64,000 nt of DNA. It comes from Podospora pseudoanserina (Eukaryota; Ascomycota; Sordariomycetes; Sordariales; Podosporaceae). This document shows, in pieces, positions 33,481-43,143 of this stretch. Made by a program: the position numbers and the translations under genes. The stretch's first letter is position 1. Every line of letters starts with the position of its first letter. The notes below the pieces were generated by a model. That model saw only the letters and a list, made by a program, of their open reading frames with translations. It was not told the DNA's origin and made no database searches. The stretch spans positions 3,286,001 through 3,350,000 of the forward strand of contig NC_085924.1 of the NCBI RefSeq assembly GCF_035222485.1, written 5' to 3'.

Positions 33481-34893
33481 ATGTCCAACCCCAACGACCC
33501 CTCTAACACGGACGAGCCCTCCTACATCGACTACGAGGCCTTCCTCTCCCCCACCTTTTCTCCCTCCGCCTTCGCCAACACCCTCGTCCTCTCCACCAAC
33601 AACCCGACCGAGCTCCCCCTCGATCTCTCCACCCCCCTGCGGCGCGTCTTGTTTGACATTCAAGAAATTGACTCCCATATTGACAGCCTTACCACCCGCT
33701 CATCCATCCCGCTGCTATCCTACACCAAATCCCAGACCGACGCCTCGGTGAAGATCGTCTCCGAAGTCGACGCCCAGCTCAAGGCGCTGAACGAGAGTTA
33801 CAAGCAGCTCGAGAAACAAGTGATACAGAAACACTCCGAGGCCGAACAAGTAAAGCTCGTAGCGGCGAGACTATGGGAAACTTTGCGGCTCGGGAGGGCA
33901 GTGGGAAGGGCACTGCAATTGGGGAGGCAGCTCGAGGTGCAGAATGGGGAGCTTACTGGGTCTGCAACGGCGAGTGTGACGACTAGTGCTGCCAGTTTGA
34001 AGAGCAGGGAACGGCAGCAGGATTATAGGGCGTTGGTTAGGTGTACTCACACTCTTCTGCAGCTTAGGGAGCTGTTTGCTAGTGTTGGGACACCTGGTGG
34101 GGAGGGGTACGGACTAGAGAAGGTGCTTGTTGTGCGGACGTTGAGGGAACAAATTGTTGCGCCGGTGGAGAAGAATGTCAGGGAGACGGCAGAGAGGATA
34201 TCGAGGGAGTTCTCGGTTGGGAGCGCGAGTGGGAGTGCCACGTTTGCGCAGTCGGAGGAGATCAAGGGACGGACGGTGTCGGCGTTGACAGCGCTATATC
34301 TGTTGACACAGGTGCCGACGAGGCCGAATGAGAAATGGGCACCCACACTGATGTTGCAGGCGTTGGAGGGTTATCTCAGGTCGGCGCTGCAGAGCAGCAT
34401 TGCCGGACTTTCGAGGGCGTTGGCAAATCTGGATAGCTTGTCTAGGACGCTCGCGGAAGTTGGGGCGAGGTGTCAGAATGTGGTTGCCCTCGAGGCGGTA
34501 TTGGAGGGAACAAAGGTGCCGGTCCATCCGATGCTACAGGGCAAGCAGCCAGTGCAAGGAGGAAATATGCTTCAGCCACTGCTTGCCTATCTGGAAACAG
34601 GATCCCTGGCAAGCTATTTCTGGCGCACCATGGCGAGTAGTATGGCGCCACGGGTTCAAGAAATTGTGGCAAAGGGAAATACAACGGCTGCTCGGACACT
34701 GAGGGCCAACAGGCAGAGCGTTGGTGAAGCTATTCGGGAGTGCGTCATCAAGGGGAGCCAACTGCCAAGCGTAGTGGCTGCTGCTGCGGCCAAGGGGAAG
34801 AGCAAGACTGGAGATGGGGAAGCTGCCAGCAAGCAGTGGGAACGAGAGGTGGCTGTTATGGTGGGGAGTGTTGTAAATAATCTTGGGAGGTGA
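33481..34893 (+). CDS. COG5: Conserved oligomeric Golgi complex subunit 5 (COG5)
   Basis: Single exon, 470 residues. ATG 33481 (cacaATGTCC) was chosen over upstream non-ATG open sequence. The N-terminus has the COG5 pattern: YIDYEAFLSPTFSPSAFANT, then PLDLSTPLRRVLFDIQEIDS and a long coiled coil (residues about 60-130, with LKALNESYKQLEKQVIQKHS). The rest is helical, with the conserved LLQLRELF and Q-rich PMLQGKQPVQGGNMLQP parts. COG5 belongs to lobe B of the COG tethering complex, which holds retrograde vesicles at the Golgi. The length is typical of filamentous fungal COG5 and much shorter than the animal form. It is complete and intact. The first 350 bp are C-rich and the rest G-rich on the coding strand. 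Confidence 0.88.
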   Translation: MSNPNDPSNTDEPSYIDYEAFLSPTFSPSAFANTLVLSTNNPTELPLDLSTPLRRVLFDIQEIDSHIDSLTTRSSIPLLSYTKSQTDASVKIVSEVDAQLKALNESYKQLEKQVIQKHSEAEQVKLVAARLWETLRLGRAVGRALQLGRQLEVQNGELTGSATASVTTSAASLKSRERQQDYRALVRCTHTLLQLRELFASVGTPGGEGYGLEKVLVVRTLREQIVAPVEKNVRETAERISREFSVGSASGSATFAQSEEIKGRTVSALTALYLLTQVPTRPNEKWAPTLMLQALEGYLRSALQSSIAGLSRALANLDSLSRTLAEVGARCQNVVALEAVLEGTKVPVHPMLQGKQPVQGGNMLQPLLAYLETGSLASYFWRTMASSMAPRVQEIVAKGNTTAARTLRANRQSVGEAIRECVIKGSQLPSVVAAAAAKGKSKTGDGEAASKQWEREVAVMVGSVVNNLGR

Positions 34894-35402
34894 TAGGGCC
34901 TATCGAGGCCGTGTTTTATAGACTGAATGAATAGATTCTGGCCATCTGCGGCTGTTGATCAAGAGAGCTACAATGCCCCTCGCTGAAGAGCCGCTGCTCT
35001 GTTGCGGGAAAACGTTTATCCGCTCTTCCTCAGCAACCGTTGTTGGGACAGCTGAACATTCACATTATTCTTGCCATTCCATCTTAAGTCCAGTCTGACC
35101 TGAATGCTCCTATCATGACCAGAGGTGCTACAATCTTGGTGACTTTTTTATTGCATTTGTGTCTGTCTCTCAGTTGTTTCCTGAACTAACAGTTTCCTCC
35201 ATGTTTACTTACCCCTTTATAGCATAGGCGATTGGACTGTGCATGAAGGGGTTACTTATTCGAAAAGAGATTCGTTCAAAACTGCAGATATGCCCAACCA
35301 GAGAATTGTTTGGTCGTATCAGAGGTCGAGCTGAGTCCACAAGTCGCCCTTTTCTATTTTTTGGGGCTTTATTTCACTTACCAAGCTCCTCCTCCCTTCT
35401 CC
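34894..35402. other. Intergenic before the repeat-flanked BTB gene
   Basis: The 3' flank of COG5 and a T-rich stretch. No gene is recognised. The 21-bp register of the following array may extend back to about 35383 but is not convincing there. Confidence 0.45.
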
Positions 35403-35423
35403 ACAACTACTTTCGTCCCAACA

Positions 35424-35779
35424 ACGCCTTCCAATTTAAATATAGACACCTATTTTGACACTGAATACGCCTTCCTTCCCAACCTTACACCTATCCATTC
35501 AAATTAAACGCCTGTTCTTTCACACCAGACGCTTTCAGTTCTTCACATTACACGTTACTTCCTTAACAAAACACCTCCCACTATCACCCACACGCCTTCC
35601 ACTATCAACCGCACGCCTTCCGTTATCATCAATAGGCCTTCAATTACCAATCAGAGACCTTGAATTATCTTTCCAAGGCCTTCCACTTTCAATCAAAAGC
35701 CTACTTATCTAACCAAACACCTATTTATTTCCATCACAGGCCTCAAAATCCTTTCCAAACACATACGCAATTCAACAAT
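35424..35779 (+). repeat. 5' array of degenerate 21-bp repeats, reaching the BTB start codon
   Basis: Each unit begins A-C/G-G/A-CC followed by TTNCA and a C/A/T-rich remainder. Unit starts are 35424, 35446, 35467, 35487, 35508, 35529, 35550, 35571, 35592, 35613, 35634, 35655, 35676, 35697, 35717, 35738 and 35759. Thirteen of the sixteen spacings are exactly 21, and the others are 20, 20 and 22. The last unit includes the first two bases of the BTB start codon at 35778. An earlier unit at 35403 may belong. The array is pyrimidine- and A-rich on the plus strand and sits where the 5' leader should be. Confidence 0.85.
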
Positions 35780-37298
35780 GGCCCCTCCCGCCACGCTCAG
35801 AGGTGCCTCGCGTGGCACGCGTCGCAGATGCGGCGCTCCCAGGGGTGCCAGAGGCTCCAAGGCGCGCGGTGGTCCCGTTACTGGTGGGCGTGGCGCCCGT
35901 TCCATCACACCTGTTGCTGCTCCCCAGGCCGATTCCCAGCCATCCCCCGAGCAATCAATGATTCCCACACCCACACGCCGCAGAGGCCCCAAGGCCCCTG
36001 AGCCCATGGGCAAGCCTTGGGCTGTCAGCTCCATGGCTTGGAGAGCTGATGAAGGTTCGCTCAAGTAAGTCGCCCCCCTTTATTTCTACGTTTCGTTTCA
36101 AGTTACTGATTGTTTCGAACAGGAAGCTCGAGACGGGCGAGTTCTCTGACGCGACCATCTTGGCTGACGGGAGAACCTGGAGAGTTCATCGAATGCTCCT
36201 CAGCACCCGATCCCGCTGGTTTGCGGAGGCGTTTGAGAAGCAGAGTCCGGGGGAGGATGAAGGGGAGCCGGAGATTAACTTGAGGGAGTTGAAGACTGAG
36301 TTTGTGGATATGCTGCTGCGGACACTTTATTCCAACCGTGAGTTCTTACCTGACAAACCACGGGAAATGTGTGGTGTCTAACAGTGAATCAAACAGGCTT
36401 GCCCGACCAGTACCTCAACATCCGCGGCGCAAACGCCACCTTTTCAACCTATATCAAAATCTTCAACCTCGCCGATCAGTTCGGCGTCGAGACCATGTGC
36501 AACGACGCCCTGACACTCCTAGGCCAACTCGCCGACCGGCACCTCGAGGACCTCTGCACCTTCAATAAAGTCCAATCCGGCCGCGAGGGCGTGCCAGAGT
36601 CAAAGCCGGCATTTCCGTATCACAATCTCGGTATTGCTATCCTCGAAGCCTTTAGTGAGGAGCGCACCGTCACGGATAAACGCGCGCAGTATCTGCTTGC
36701 CAACTTTCTCTACGCCGGCCGTGCGGTGCTGCTAGAGAACCAAGTCCTCAGGGACATTGTCGACCGCAGCGTCCATCTCGCTGCCGCGATGTGGCACGCC
36801 AGTCAGGGGCGGAATCTAGCCGGTTGGCTGCCCAACCCTGAGGTGATCTCCCACCGTCTGCGCGCGTTTGATCACTCGAGAAAGACGCAGCATCCTGATC
36901 GATGCGAGCTTTGCGATGATGTTTTTGATTATGGGGCTCACAAGAGGGTCATGTTTGATCCGTACAAGGTTGTGCTTAGGCCGGCGGGTTACTGCGGAGT
37001 TTGTGTCGAGAAATATAAGGATGACCCGGGGTGCTTGTTTCGGAGGCGGGGAAAGATGGATAAGCTGGGGGAGGGGGTGTTGTTGCCAGTTATCAAGGCT
37101 GAGGTGTTGCATGAAGGGGAGGATAATATGGCGGGGATTCCGGAGATGGAGAGTGAGAGAGAGGCGAGTGGTGGGTTGGGGTTACAGGGGCCGACGATGA
37201 GTACGCCTGCTCCGGTGCAGGTGTTGCCGGATGGGGAGTTGATGCCGCCTCCTCCGGTGCCGGTTAAGAAGGGGGTGAAGAGGGCGAGAGAGGAGTAA
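35778..37298 (+). CDS. BTB/POZ-domain protein with CxxC pairs, 467 aa (3 exons)
   Basis: Exons are 35778-36064, 36123-36337 and 36397-37298. Introns are 58 nt (GTAAGT..ACAG) and 59 nt (GTGAGT..ACAG, CTAAC nearby). Phases match, and the total is 468 codons. Residues 1-90 are basic, with Arg/Gly/Pro repeats (GASRGTRRRCGAPRGARGSK), suggesting nucleic-acid binding or a disordered tail. The BTB fold covers about residues 98-215: GEFSDATILADGRTWRVHRM, then the YSNRLPDQYL strand split by intron 2. Two CxxC pairs, C337/C340 (CELC) and C367/C370 (CGVC), could bind zinc. The C-terminus ends KKGVKRAREE. BTB domains form dimers and often recruit Cullin-3 ligases; the partner here is unknown. The gene is intact and is flanked on both sides by inverted 21-bp arrays, which is its most unusual feature. 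Confidence 0.85.
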
Positions 37299-37312
37299 AA
37301 CGGATGGGGAAA

Positions 37313-37630
37313 GGCATACGGAGGAAATGGGAAGGCGTTGCGGTGATTATATGAGGCATATGAAGGGGCTTTTATAAGGGTTGATACCCCAGAAGTAGGC
37401 GTTGACCTTTATCTATAAGACATTTAGAATTATTTGGGAGGCGTTATTATTTATTTTATAGGTGTTGATTTATCATTTTGATGCGCTGGGTTTCATTTTA
37501 TGGGGCATCTATACATTCTTTTGACGCATTATTATTTGTTTTATAGGCGTTGATTTATGATTTTGAGGCCTTATTTCCTAGTGCTTAGGCATTTTTTTCA
37601 TCTTTCGAGGGGTGCAGATAGTTATTATTT
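37313..37630 (+). repeat. 3' array of degenerate 21-bp repeats, inverted relative to the 5' array
   Basis: Units start GGC(G/A)TT and continue T/A-rich. Unit starts are 37313, 37334, 37355, 37378, 37398, 37419, 37440, 37461, 37482, 37503, 37525, 37546, 37567, 37588 and 37609. Most spacings are exactly 21, with the register slipping by 1-2 bp around 37378 and 37525. The array begins 15 bp after the BTB stop codon. The head motif AGGCGT is the reverse complement of the ACGCCT head of the 5' array, so the two arrays point away from the gene. A two-unit block at 37440-37481 recurs at 37525-37566 with 5 differences in 42. Confidence 0.82.
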
Positions 37631-38157
37631 TAGTTAATGCGTTGGTTTTAGATACCTGCTACTCTGGTGCTGAGTGAAAGTCGTCTGTTGACAATGACGA
37701 TCTGGTTTGTCCACCGAACTTGGGTGAAAGGTGAGAAATATCAACAGTCAATGACGTAGAATCGGGTGATGAAGGAGGCGAAATTTGGAGGAGTACTGTC
37801 CAGAGAAAGAGAGCTACGATGGTGCAAGGCAGACTGACTTGATGTCTAATGGGTTTTGAGGGGTATGATTTAGCTGATTGGTTATCAACGAGAGCGATGC
37901 CCGCGATCTGGGGGCTGGGCACTCGGACTATGGTAGTCGGGGGCCGCAAATCTCTCCGCATGGGGGAAAGAATGAGCGATCATTGGCTTTCAGGGAACTG
38001 TATACCTACAGTTTTAATATATTCGGCTGCTGCGCCATGCGATGGTCACCCTGCTCTATTTCCTTAAGACGACTGAAAGGAATAGACATTTTCCCCATGA
38101 CCTCAGTCACCATAGCACTTCAGAATGTTTCATCTGTTTGTTCTTTTCTATACCACC
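37631..38157. other. Intergenic after the 3' repeat array
   Basis: No recognised gene. The 21-bp register fades after about 37630. This should contain the promoter of the next gene. Confidence 0.45.
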
Positions 38158-39972
38158 ATGGCGGGCATCGCGAATCCCAACTCGAGAAGATATGTCAGCC
38201 AAGTTGGCATCCTATCACTGGAATCACTTTTTCTGGGGAGTGTGATTCTGTTCTTTGTTGCGTCAAACACGCCCTGGTCTTGGGACCATCCGATGATCTT
38301 CAAAACGGGCTCTCATCTCCCTGTTCAATTCTGGCTGGCTGTTTTGGGTGTAGGGTTCAGCCTGCTCGCATTTGGACTGTCCGAGTCATATGTTCACTTG
38401 TTTGACGTGTGGTGCACATGGAAAGCTGGCAGCGATTCTGGACTTGACTACGCGAGATATCTCAACACCCAACCAAGAGCTCCAGTAGTTGTTGGCTTTC
38501 GCGGATTTCGGCCATTCGTCATGGTACGGTACCTGATTATTTTGCTCGGCATCGCTGGCTCGATCGGCTACAAGTTCGCGATTGTTCAGATAACAGAGAT
38601 GAGTCTGGAATTGGACGAAACAGCGGTGACGGTCCACTTGCCATCGGCGGAGCCAATCGACCTAGCAACCGGTGCAACAAGCACCTGGCTACGTGACGGC
38701 CCTACTGCGCAAGCCAATCGAGCCTTTCGACACTTCAGCAGTGTGGACGGTCGTCATACGGACATCGCTGTGGACGCTATGGACCGAATGCAACCACCTG
38801 GGGTTATTTTCATGTTCGGCGAAGGACTATGCTCCGACACATTTCACAAATTTGACGAGGGGATTCTCACAACTTTGGAACTGGTTGTGGTGGCAAACTT
38901 GGAGGTTGAACGTCGAGACCCCAACGACTTTGTTGAGCTGGTTCCAGGAGGATGGACTCGCGTTGCAAGAAGGGCGGCCGGATGGCTGGAAGGAAGCTCG
39001 GATGGGTTGATCATTGATTACAGGCACGAAGAGAACGGCACACTTAACATACGCTGGGCTGAGATACCCGAGTGGGCAGATGAAGAGCGCGGGACGTTCA
39101 TAACAAGGCAACCGATAAACAGGGGCATTAGCTATACCATTGGCCTGACCCTGGCAGAAGTGTCTCGAGTTGTTGCCTCAAAGGACTGTGGTGAGTTGAA
39201 AGAAGTCTGGCCAGTGGACTCCTTGATATCAACCATCCCTCTTGGACCACCTGCAACGCAGAATAACCAACTCCTCAACACGCTACTCAAAGACCCCAAA
39301 ATATCCATTTTGGATGGCGTGGGGCTGATTGTTCGCAACTCCATGACGACCTGGGCCCACGCCATTCACGCTTCAGAGCGACCAAACTACACTCCAGGCC
39401 ATGCGCCTGTCCCTTCAGAACGCTCACAATGGGATCTCGTTCCACTCGCATCCGAAAAACATAAGGGAACTCACGGCGGGAAATACTTCAAAAAGCATGG
39501 CCGCCCCGGAGCCGTGTATCTCGAGTCAAACGTCACGTTTCCACGCGACTTTGGTGACCCGAGAGTAGCCCAGGCATATTCGTGGATGTTTTTACCGCAA
39601 GACCAGAATCATCCGGTTAGCTATCCGTATTACGAAGGAACCAGTGTCCAGAATGCCGGTGTGGGGGGTTACTCTCAGGCAGCCGTCATCTTCATTCTTC
39701 TTGGCGTGATTGGGTGCTCACTTATTCTTGTCAGACTGTACCTTGGACCGGCGGGAATAACGTCCTGGATGGGCCAGCATGTATATTTGGCGTTGGAAGG
39801 CAGGATTCAGAGAGATGGTTCGGAGATATTGGCGTGCGGGCGTCAGGTTGCGCAAGATCTTGGAACGGTCAGGATTGAGAAGCATTCTCGGATAATGAAT
39901 GAAGATGAAAGGAACACTGCAGAGAGAGTTGAGTCCAGGAGCTCGACCGGGCTGTGGATCAAGGGAGTTTGA
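38158..39972 (+). CDS. Large membrane protein of unknown function, about 604 aa
   Basis: Single-exon intact gene. ATG 38158 (accaccATGGCG) has the better start context; an in-frame ATG at 38125 would add 11 residues. The N-terminus has three hydrophobic segments (SLESLFLGSVILFFVA; FWLAVLGVGFSLLAFGL; YLIILLGIAGSIGYKF). A large region of about 350 residues follows, with a possible glycosylation site NGTL and another (NVTF) near the end. One more membrane segment (AAVIFILLGVIGCSLILVRL) precedes a short charged tail. The topology suggests a large extracytosolic domain held by helices at both ends. It resembles lineage-specific fungal membrane proteins but I cannot name the family. Confidence 0.65.
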   Translation: MAGIANPNSRRYVSQVGILSLESLFLGSVILFFVASNTPWSWDHPMIFKTGSHLPVQFWLAVLGVGFSLLAFGLSESYVHLFDVWCTWKAGSDSGLDYARYLNTQPRAPVVVGFRGFRPFVMVRYLIILLGIAGSIGYKFAIVQITEMSLELDETAVTVHLPSAEPIDLATGATSTWLRDGPTAQANRAFRHFSSVDGRHTDIAVDAMDRMQPPGVIFMFGEGLCSDTFHKFDEGILTTLELVVVANLEVERRDPNDFVELVPGGWTRVARRAAGWLEGSSDGLIIDYRHEENGTLNIRWAEIPEWADEERGTFITRQPINRGISYTIGLTLAEVSRVVASKDCGELKEVWPVDSLISTIPLGPPATQNNQLLNTLLKDPKISILDGVGLIVRNSMTTWAHAIHASERPNYTPGHAPVPSERSQWDLVPLASEKHKGTHGGKYFKKHGRPGAVYLESNVTFPRDFGDPRVAQAYSWMFLPQDQNHPVSYPYYEGTSVQNAGVGGYSQAAVIFILLGVIGCSLILVRLYLGPAGITSWMGQHVYLALEGRIQRDGSEILACGRQVAQDLGTVRIEKHSRIMNEDERNTAERVESRSSTGLWIKGV

Positions 39973-41220
39973 CAATGTATATGTGACGGTATGTAAGGCA
40001 CCTGACAAAGAGCCCAGGTTTTCACCAGACCAACACCTGGTTGCTTTTAAGGCCGGATTTTCTATTTGTTTACTTTTAGACTGAACAACCAACAACCAAT
40101 ATTGTAATACCAATTATCAACCAATTTCTGGCCTTTTGGTCTCTCTTTTCGCGGCCAGTGACTTTCCTAGTCCACTAGCCCAACACGGTATGCTCTTCAG
40201 GAGAGTGAGGGATGCTGAGGTCCGTGAGGGTGACACTGGTGTTCAGCTTGAAAAGGTTTTGAGTTATTTCCGCCCCCCTCCCCAATTTGGATTCAGAGCG
40301 AAGAAGGAAAACGCTGAACAGTTGAGATTTAAGCCCTGCCGTGCTTGTATCGGCAGATTCTGGCAGCTGGCGATGTCGGGTTGTGAGCGAATGAAGGATA
40401 TGATCGACGGCAAGGAAGTGTGGATTGAGCATGGAAATCTTGACAAAATTCCAGATCCTACATGCTGTCGAACAGTGGCTGATGCCCAGAGTGTTTCCGC
40501 TGAAAGACGCATCCGCGGCAAAAGATTTCCAGGAGGAATAGCGTTTCAGATGACCATTTTGCGAAGCGTACCTGATCATAGATGCCTGGTGTTCCGACCC
40601 CTGCTTCATCCTCCGCCAGCTCACAAGTTCGCCCGGATATGATCCGGTAAACCTCCCAACCGGGAGGCTGAAGCCAACCTTATATACTCACGCTTGGTCT
40701 TGATCTCCTGCAGAGCACCGCCATCATTGCTCCGGAGTTTGTGTGACTTGGCAAAGCGGTCTTTCAGCACTGGTTTAAGCTGCGAAGCCACTGCCAGCTC
40801 CTTTCTTAGGCGCGCGGATGCATGCGCCGCGATAACGGGGACTTGATCCTTCGCGCCTTGGCCCCTTATACCCTTACCTTACGCTGCGCCGCAGTCGCCC
40901 GCTGCTGCTTATTTCGGATTCCACACCACGAACCACCAATGCTACTCCAAGCTGACCAGAAAACAGGGCCCGGAGGGTGATCCCAGCCGCGACACTGAAT
41001 GCGAACTAGCTGTGAGATTGCCTGTCCCAGCTCCCACACCCCATTGGTTCTTAGATCCTGTTGCAACATGCTGCAGGGGCACTTCATGTCAAACCCGCCG
41101 CACACTGGGATACACAGTATCTCTTTTAACCCCACGACCAGCGCTTGCCGTGGCTCCTCGCTCTCCGGTTTCTCTTTTTCCTCTTGATACAGTCTTGACA
41201 GGTGCACCACCTACGGAACA
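39973..41220. other. Intergenic, no recognised gene
   Basis: Open frames of 130-170 codons exist on both strands near 40136-40642, but none begins with an ATG at its 5' edge and none shows a domain. Nothing else is recognised. Confidence 0.4.
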
Positions 41221-42299
41221 ATGCGGGTAGAGGCTCTCTTGGTAGGTGCCGCCCTCTTTGGCGGTACCACTGTGCTGGGCCAAGTAACACCACAAGCGAG
41301 CATCAAGTTCATTACTCCACCGAATATCCAAGAAGGCGAACATGATATGAGGGATAATCCGGTTCATGAAGAAGGCAGTCTGCTCCCAATTACCTGGTCA
41401 CCAGCACCCGAGGGAACGAGAATAAGTCTGACCCTCTTTCAACACAACACCACCGACGGCGGGTCTATTGGCGACTTTGAATACATCAAGCGTATGTCTC
41501 ATTCCATTTCTTCCATGGCCCATCAACTGACCATGTCTTGACAGAGGGCACTGTTGGGATTACACGGCACCCATGGACCGTGGCCACAACCAAAGACCTG
41601 AAGGACTCGGACGTCTTCAGAATCATTTTGTTCATCGAGGGAGAAACAGGAGGCCACACCGGCACCGAGTTCTTCAACATCACCCGAAAGAAAATCACAA
41701 CAACAACAACAACAACCACATCCACCACCACCCTGCCCACGTCCATCGACAAAGACGACGAATCCAACAGCTCCTCCACATCCGCCAAATCAACCCCAAC
41801 CGACACAGAAAACAGCAACAACTCCGCCCAAACAACCAACCGCTCAGAAGACATCACATCCTCCTCCTCCGGCCTCTCCACCGGCGCCGCAGCAGGAATC
41901 GGCATCGGCGCAACCGGTGCCGTGATCCTCCTCGCAGGAGCAGCATTCTACTTCTTCTTCTTCAAACCCCGCCAAGAAAAGAAACAAGCCGCTCTTCTCG
42001 CCGCGAGCGGTGTTGGTGGTGCAGGGTTTCCATCACCAGGAGTGACACCACATCAGCATTACTCCCAGGTGCCGAGCCAGCATGGGCCGCCGTCGATGTA
42101 CTCGGGTTATGCGGGGATTCCACCGTCTGTGTCGCCTGGTCCGCCGGGGATGACGGAGTACAAGCCGCCGAATTATTACGGGGGGCAAATACCGCCGCAG
42201 CCGCCAAGTGAGATGAGTGGTGATTGGAGGGGGCAGCCGCATGAGATGGCGGCGGGGCAGATGGCGAGTTATGAGTTGCCGGGGCATCAGCAGAGGTAA
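41221..42299 (+). CDS. Ser/Thr-rich single-pass surface protein, Kre9-like fold possible (2 exons)
   Basis: Exons are 41221-41491 and 41545-42299. The 53-nt intron has a GTATGT donor, a CTGAC branch point and a GACAG acceptor. The phase fits, and the product is 341 residues. A signal peptide (MRVEALLVGAALFGGTTVLG) precedes a beta-rich domain with LLPITWSPAPEGTRISLTLF, like the N-terminal Ig-like domain of fungal Ser/Thr-rich Kre9/Knh1-type proteins (placement by motif). A Thr/Ser/Asn stalk (about residues 145-215, with a run of eight Thr) is followed by one membrane helix (GAAAGIGIGATGAVILLAGA) ending FYFFFFKPRQEKK, then a Pro/Gly/Tyr/Gln-rich cytosolic tail. The plan matches fungal plasma-membrane and wall sensors. 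Function as a sensor is inferred. Confidence 0.75.
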
Positions 42300-43143
42300 T
42301 GGGAGGGGGGTGGGTAGACGATGGGTAATGGGCATGGAAGAGGAGTTTAGATGGTTGATATTGAGCCGGAAGGGAAAATGGATAAGGCGATTGATACCGG
42401 GGGTTTTGGTAACTGTATTCATGGAGGAAAATAAGGGCTGTATTATACCACGTTAATGGACATGCTTTCTTCGTTTTGTTCATGTGCGGGCTTTCGTCTT
42501 ACTCTGGTGTGCAGCCGGGCGTTTAAACGTCCGACATTCTTGTCTATACAAACCTTCTGTCGTGTCTTTCTGGTTATAAATGTTATGGGATGATATCCGG
42601 GTTAGGGTTATTTGACGATTGACGTGGGAAGCGGGAGGTTAAAAGAGATACGAGGCAGAGATACGAAGCACTTCGGACAATTCTGGTGGATATTTTGTAT
42701 GCTTTATAGGGGAAGTCCAGAGGGTTTGGGAGGTATAAGAGGACGTCGTGGGCAGTGTATTTCATCTTCCTTTTTGTTTCTTCTTTATCCGACAATTCGA
42801 TCTTTTACTTATAGGCCCTTAACAGTGAAGGGGGTACATATCTGTGTAGTTTTGGGCATCCTTGTTGCTGGGCTTACCTGCTCGCACATGTGGCGGCTAT
42901 GTGGCGTCTATCAGATGGTTGGGTGAAGTGATCATGGCCAAGATGTTATTGTTGTTGGTCAAAAACAGCTGAAGGCTTGTTGATTAGTTAGAAAGAGCTA
43001 GTCAGCTGATCAAAAGATTCGAGCGGGGAAGGCAAGTTGGTTCTTGGATGCCTGATCAGTGATTCAAACACCCCTCGGCCGAATTTCACTTACCAGCTTT
43101 ACCACGTTGCAGTTTCATCCCCACACGACGTATTTGCGCCAAA
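42300..43143. other. Intergenic, no recognised gene
   Basis: The 3' flank of the surface protein gene and upstream flank of a decayed HET gene. No gene or RNA is recognised. Confidence 0.45.

Noticed and set aside
35424-37630. CRISPR-like array
   Set aside because: The repeat unit is degenerate with no constant repeat and unique spacer, lies in a eukaryote, and has no cas genes.
40136-40642. 168-codon plus-strand ORF and its minus-strand counterpart
   Set aside because: Neither begins with ATG at the 5' edge, no domain, and both strands are equally open.
41573-42211. 212-codon plus-strand ORF
   Set aside because: Arg/His-rich shadow of the Ser/Thr-rich surface protein gene in another frame.
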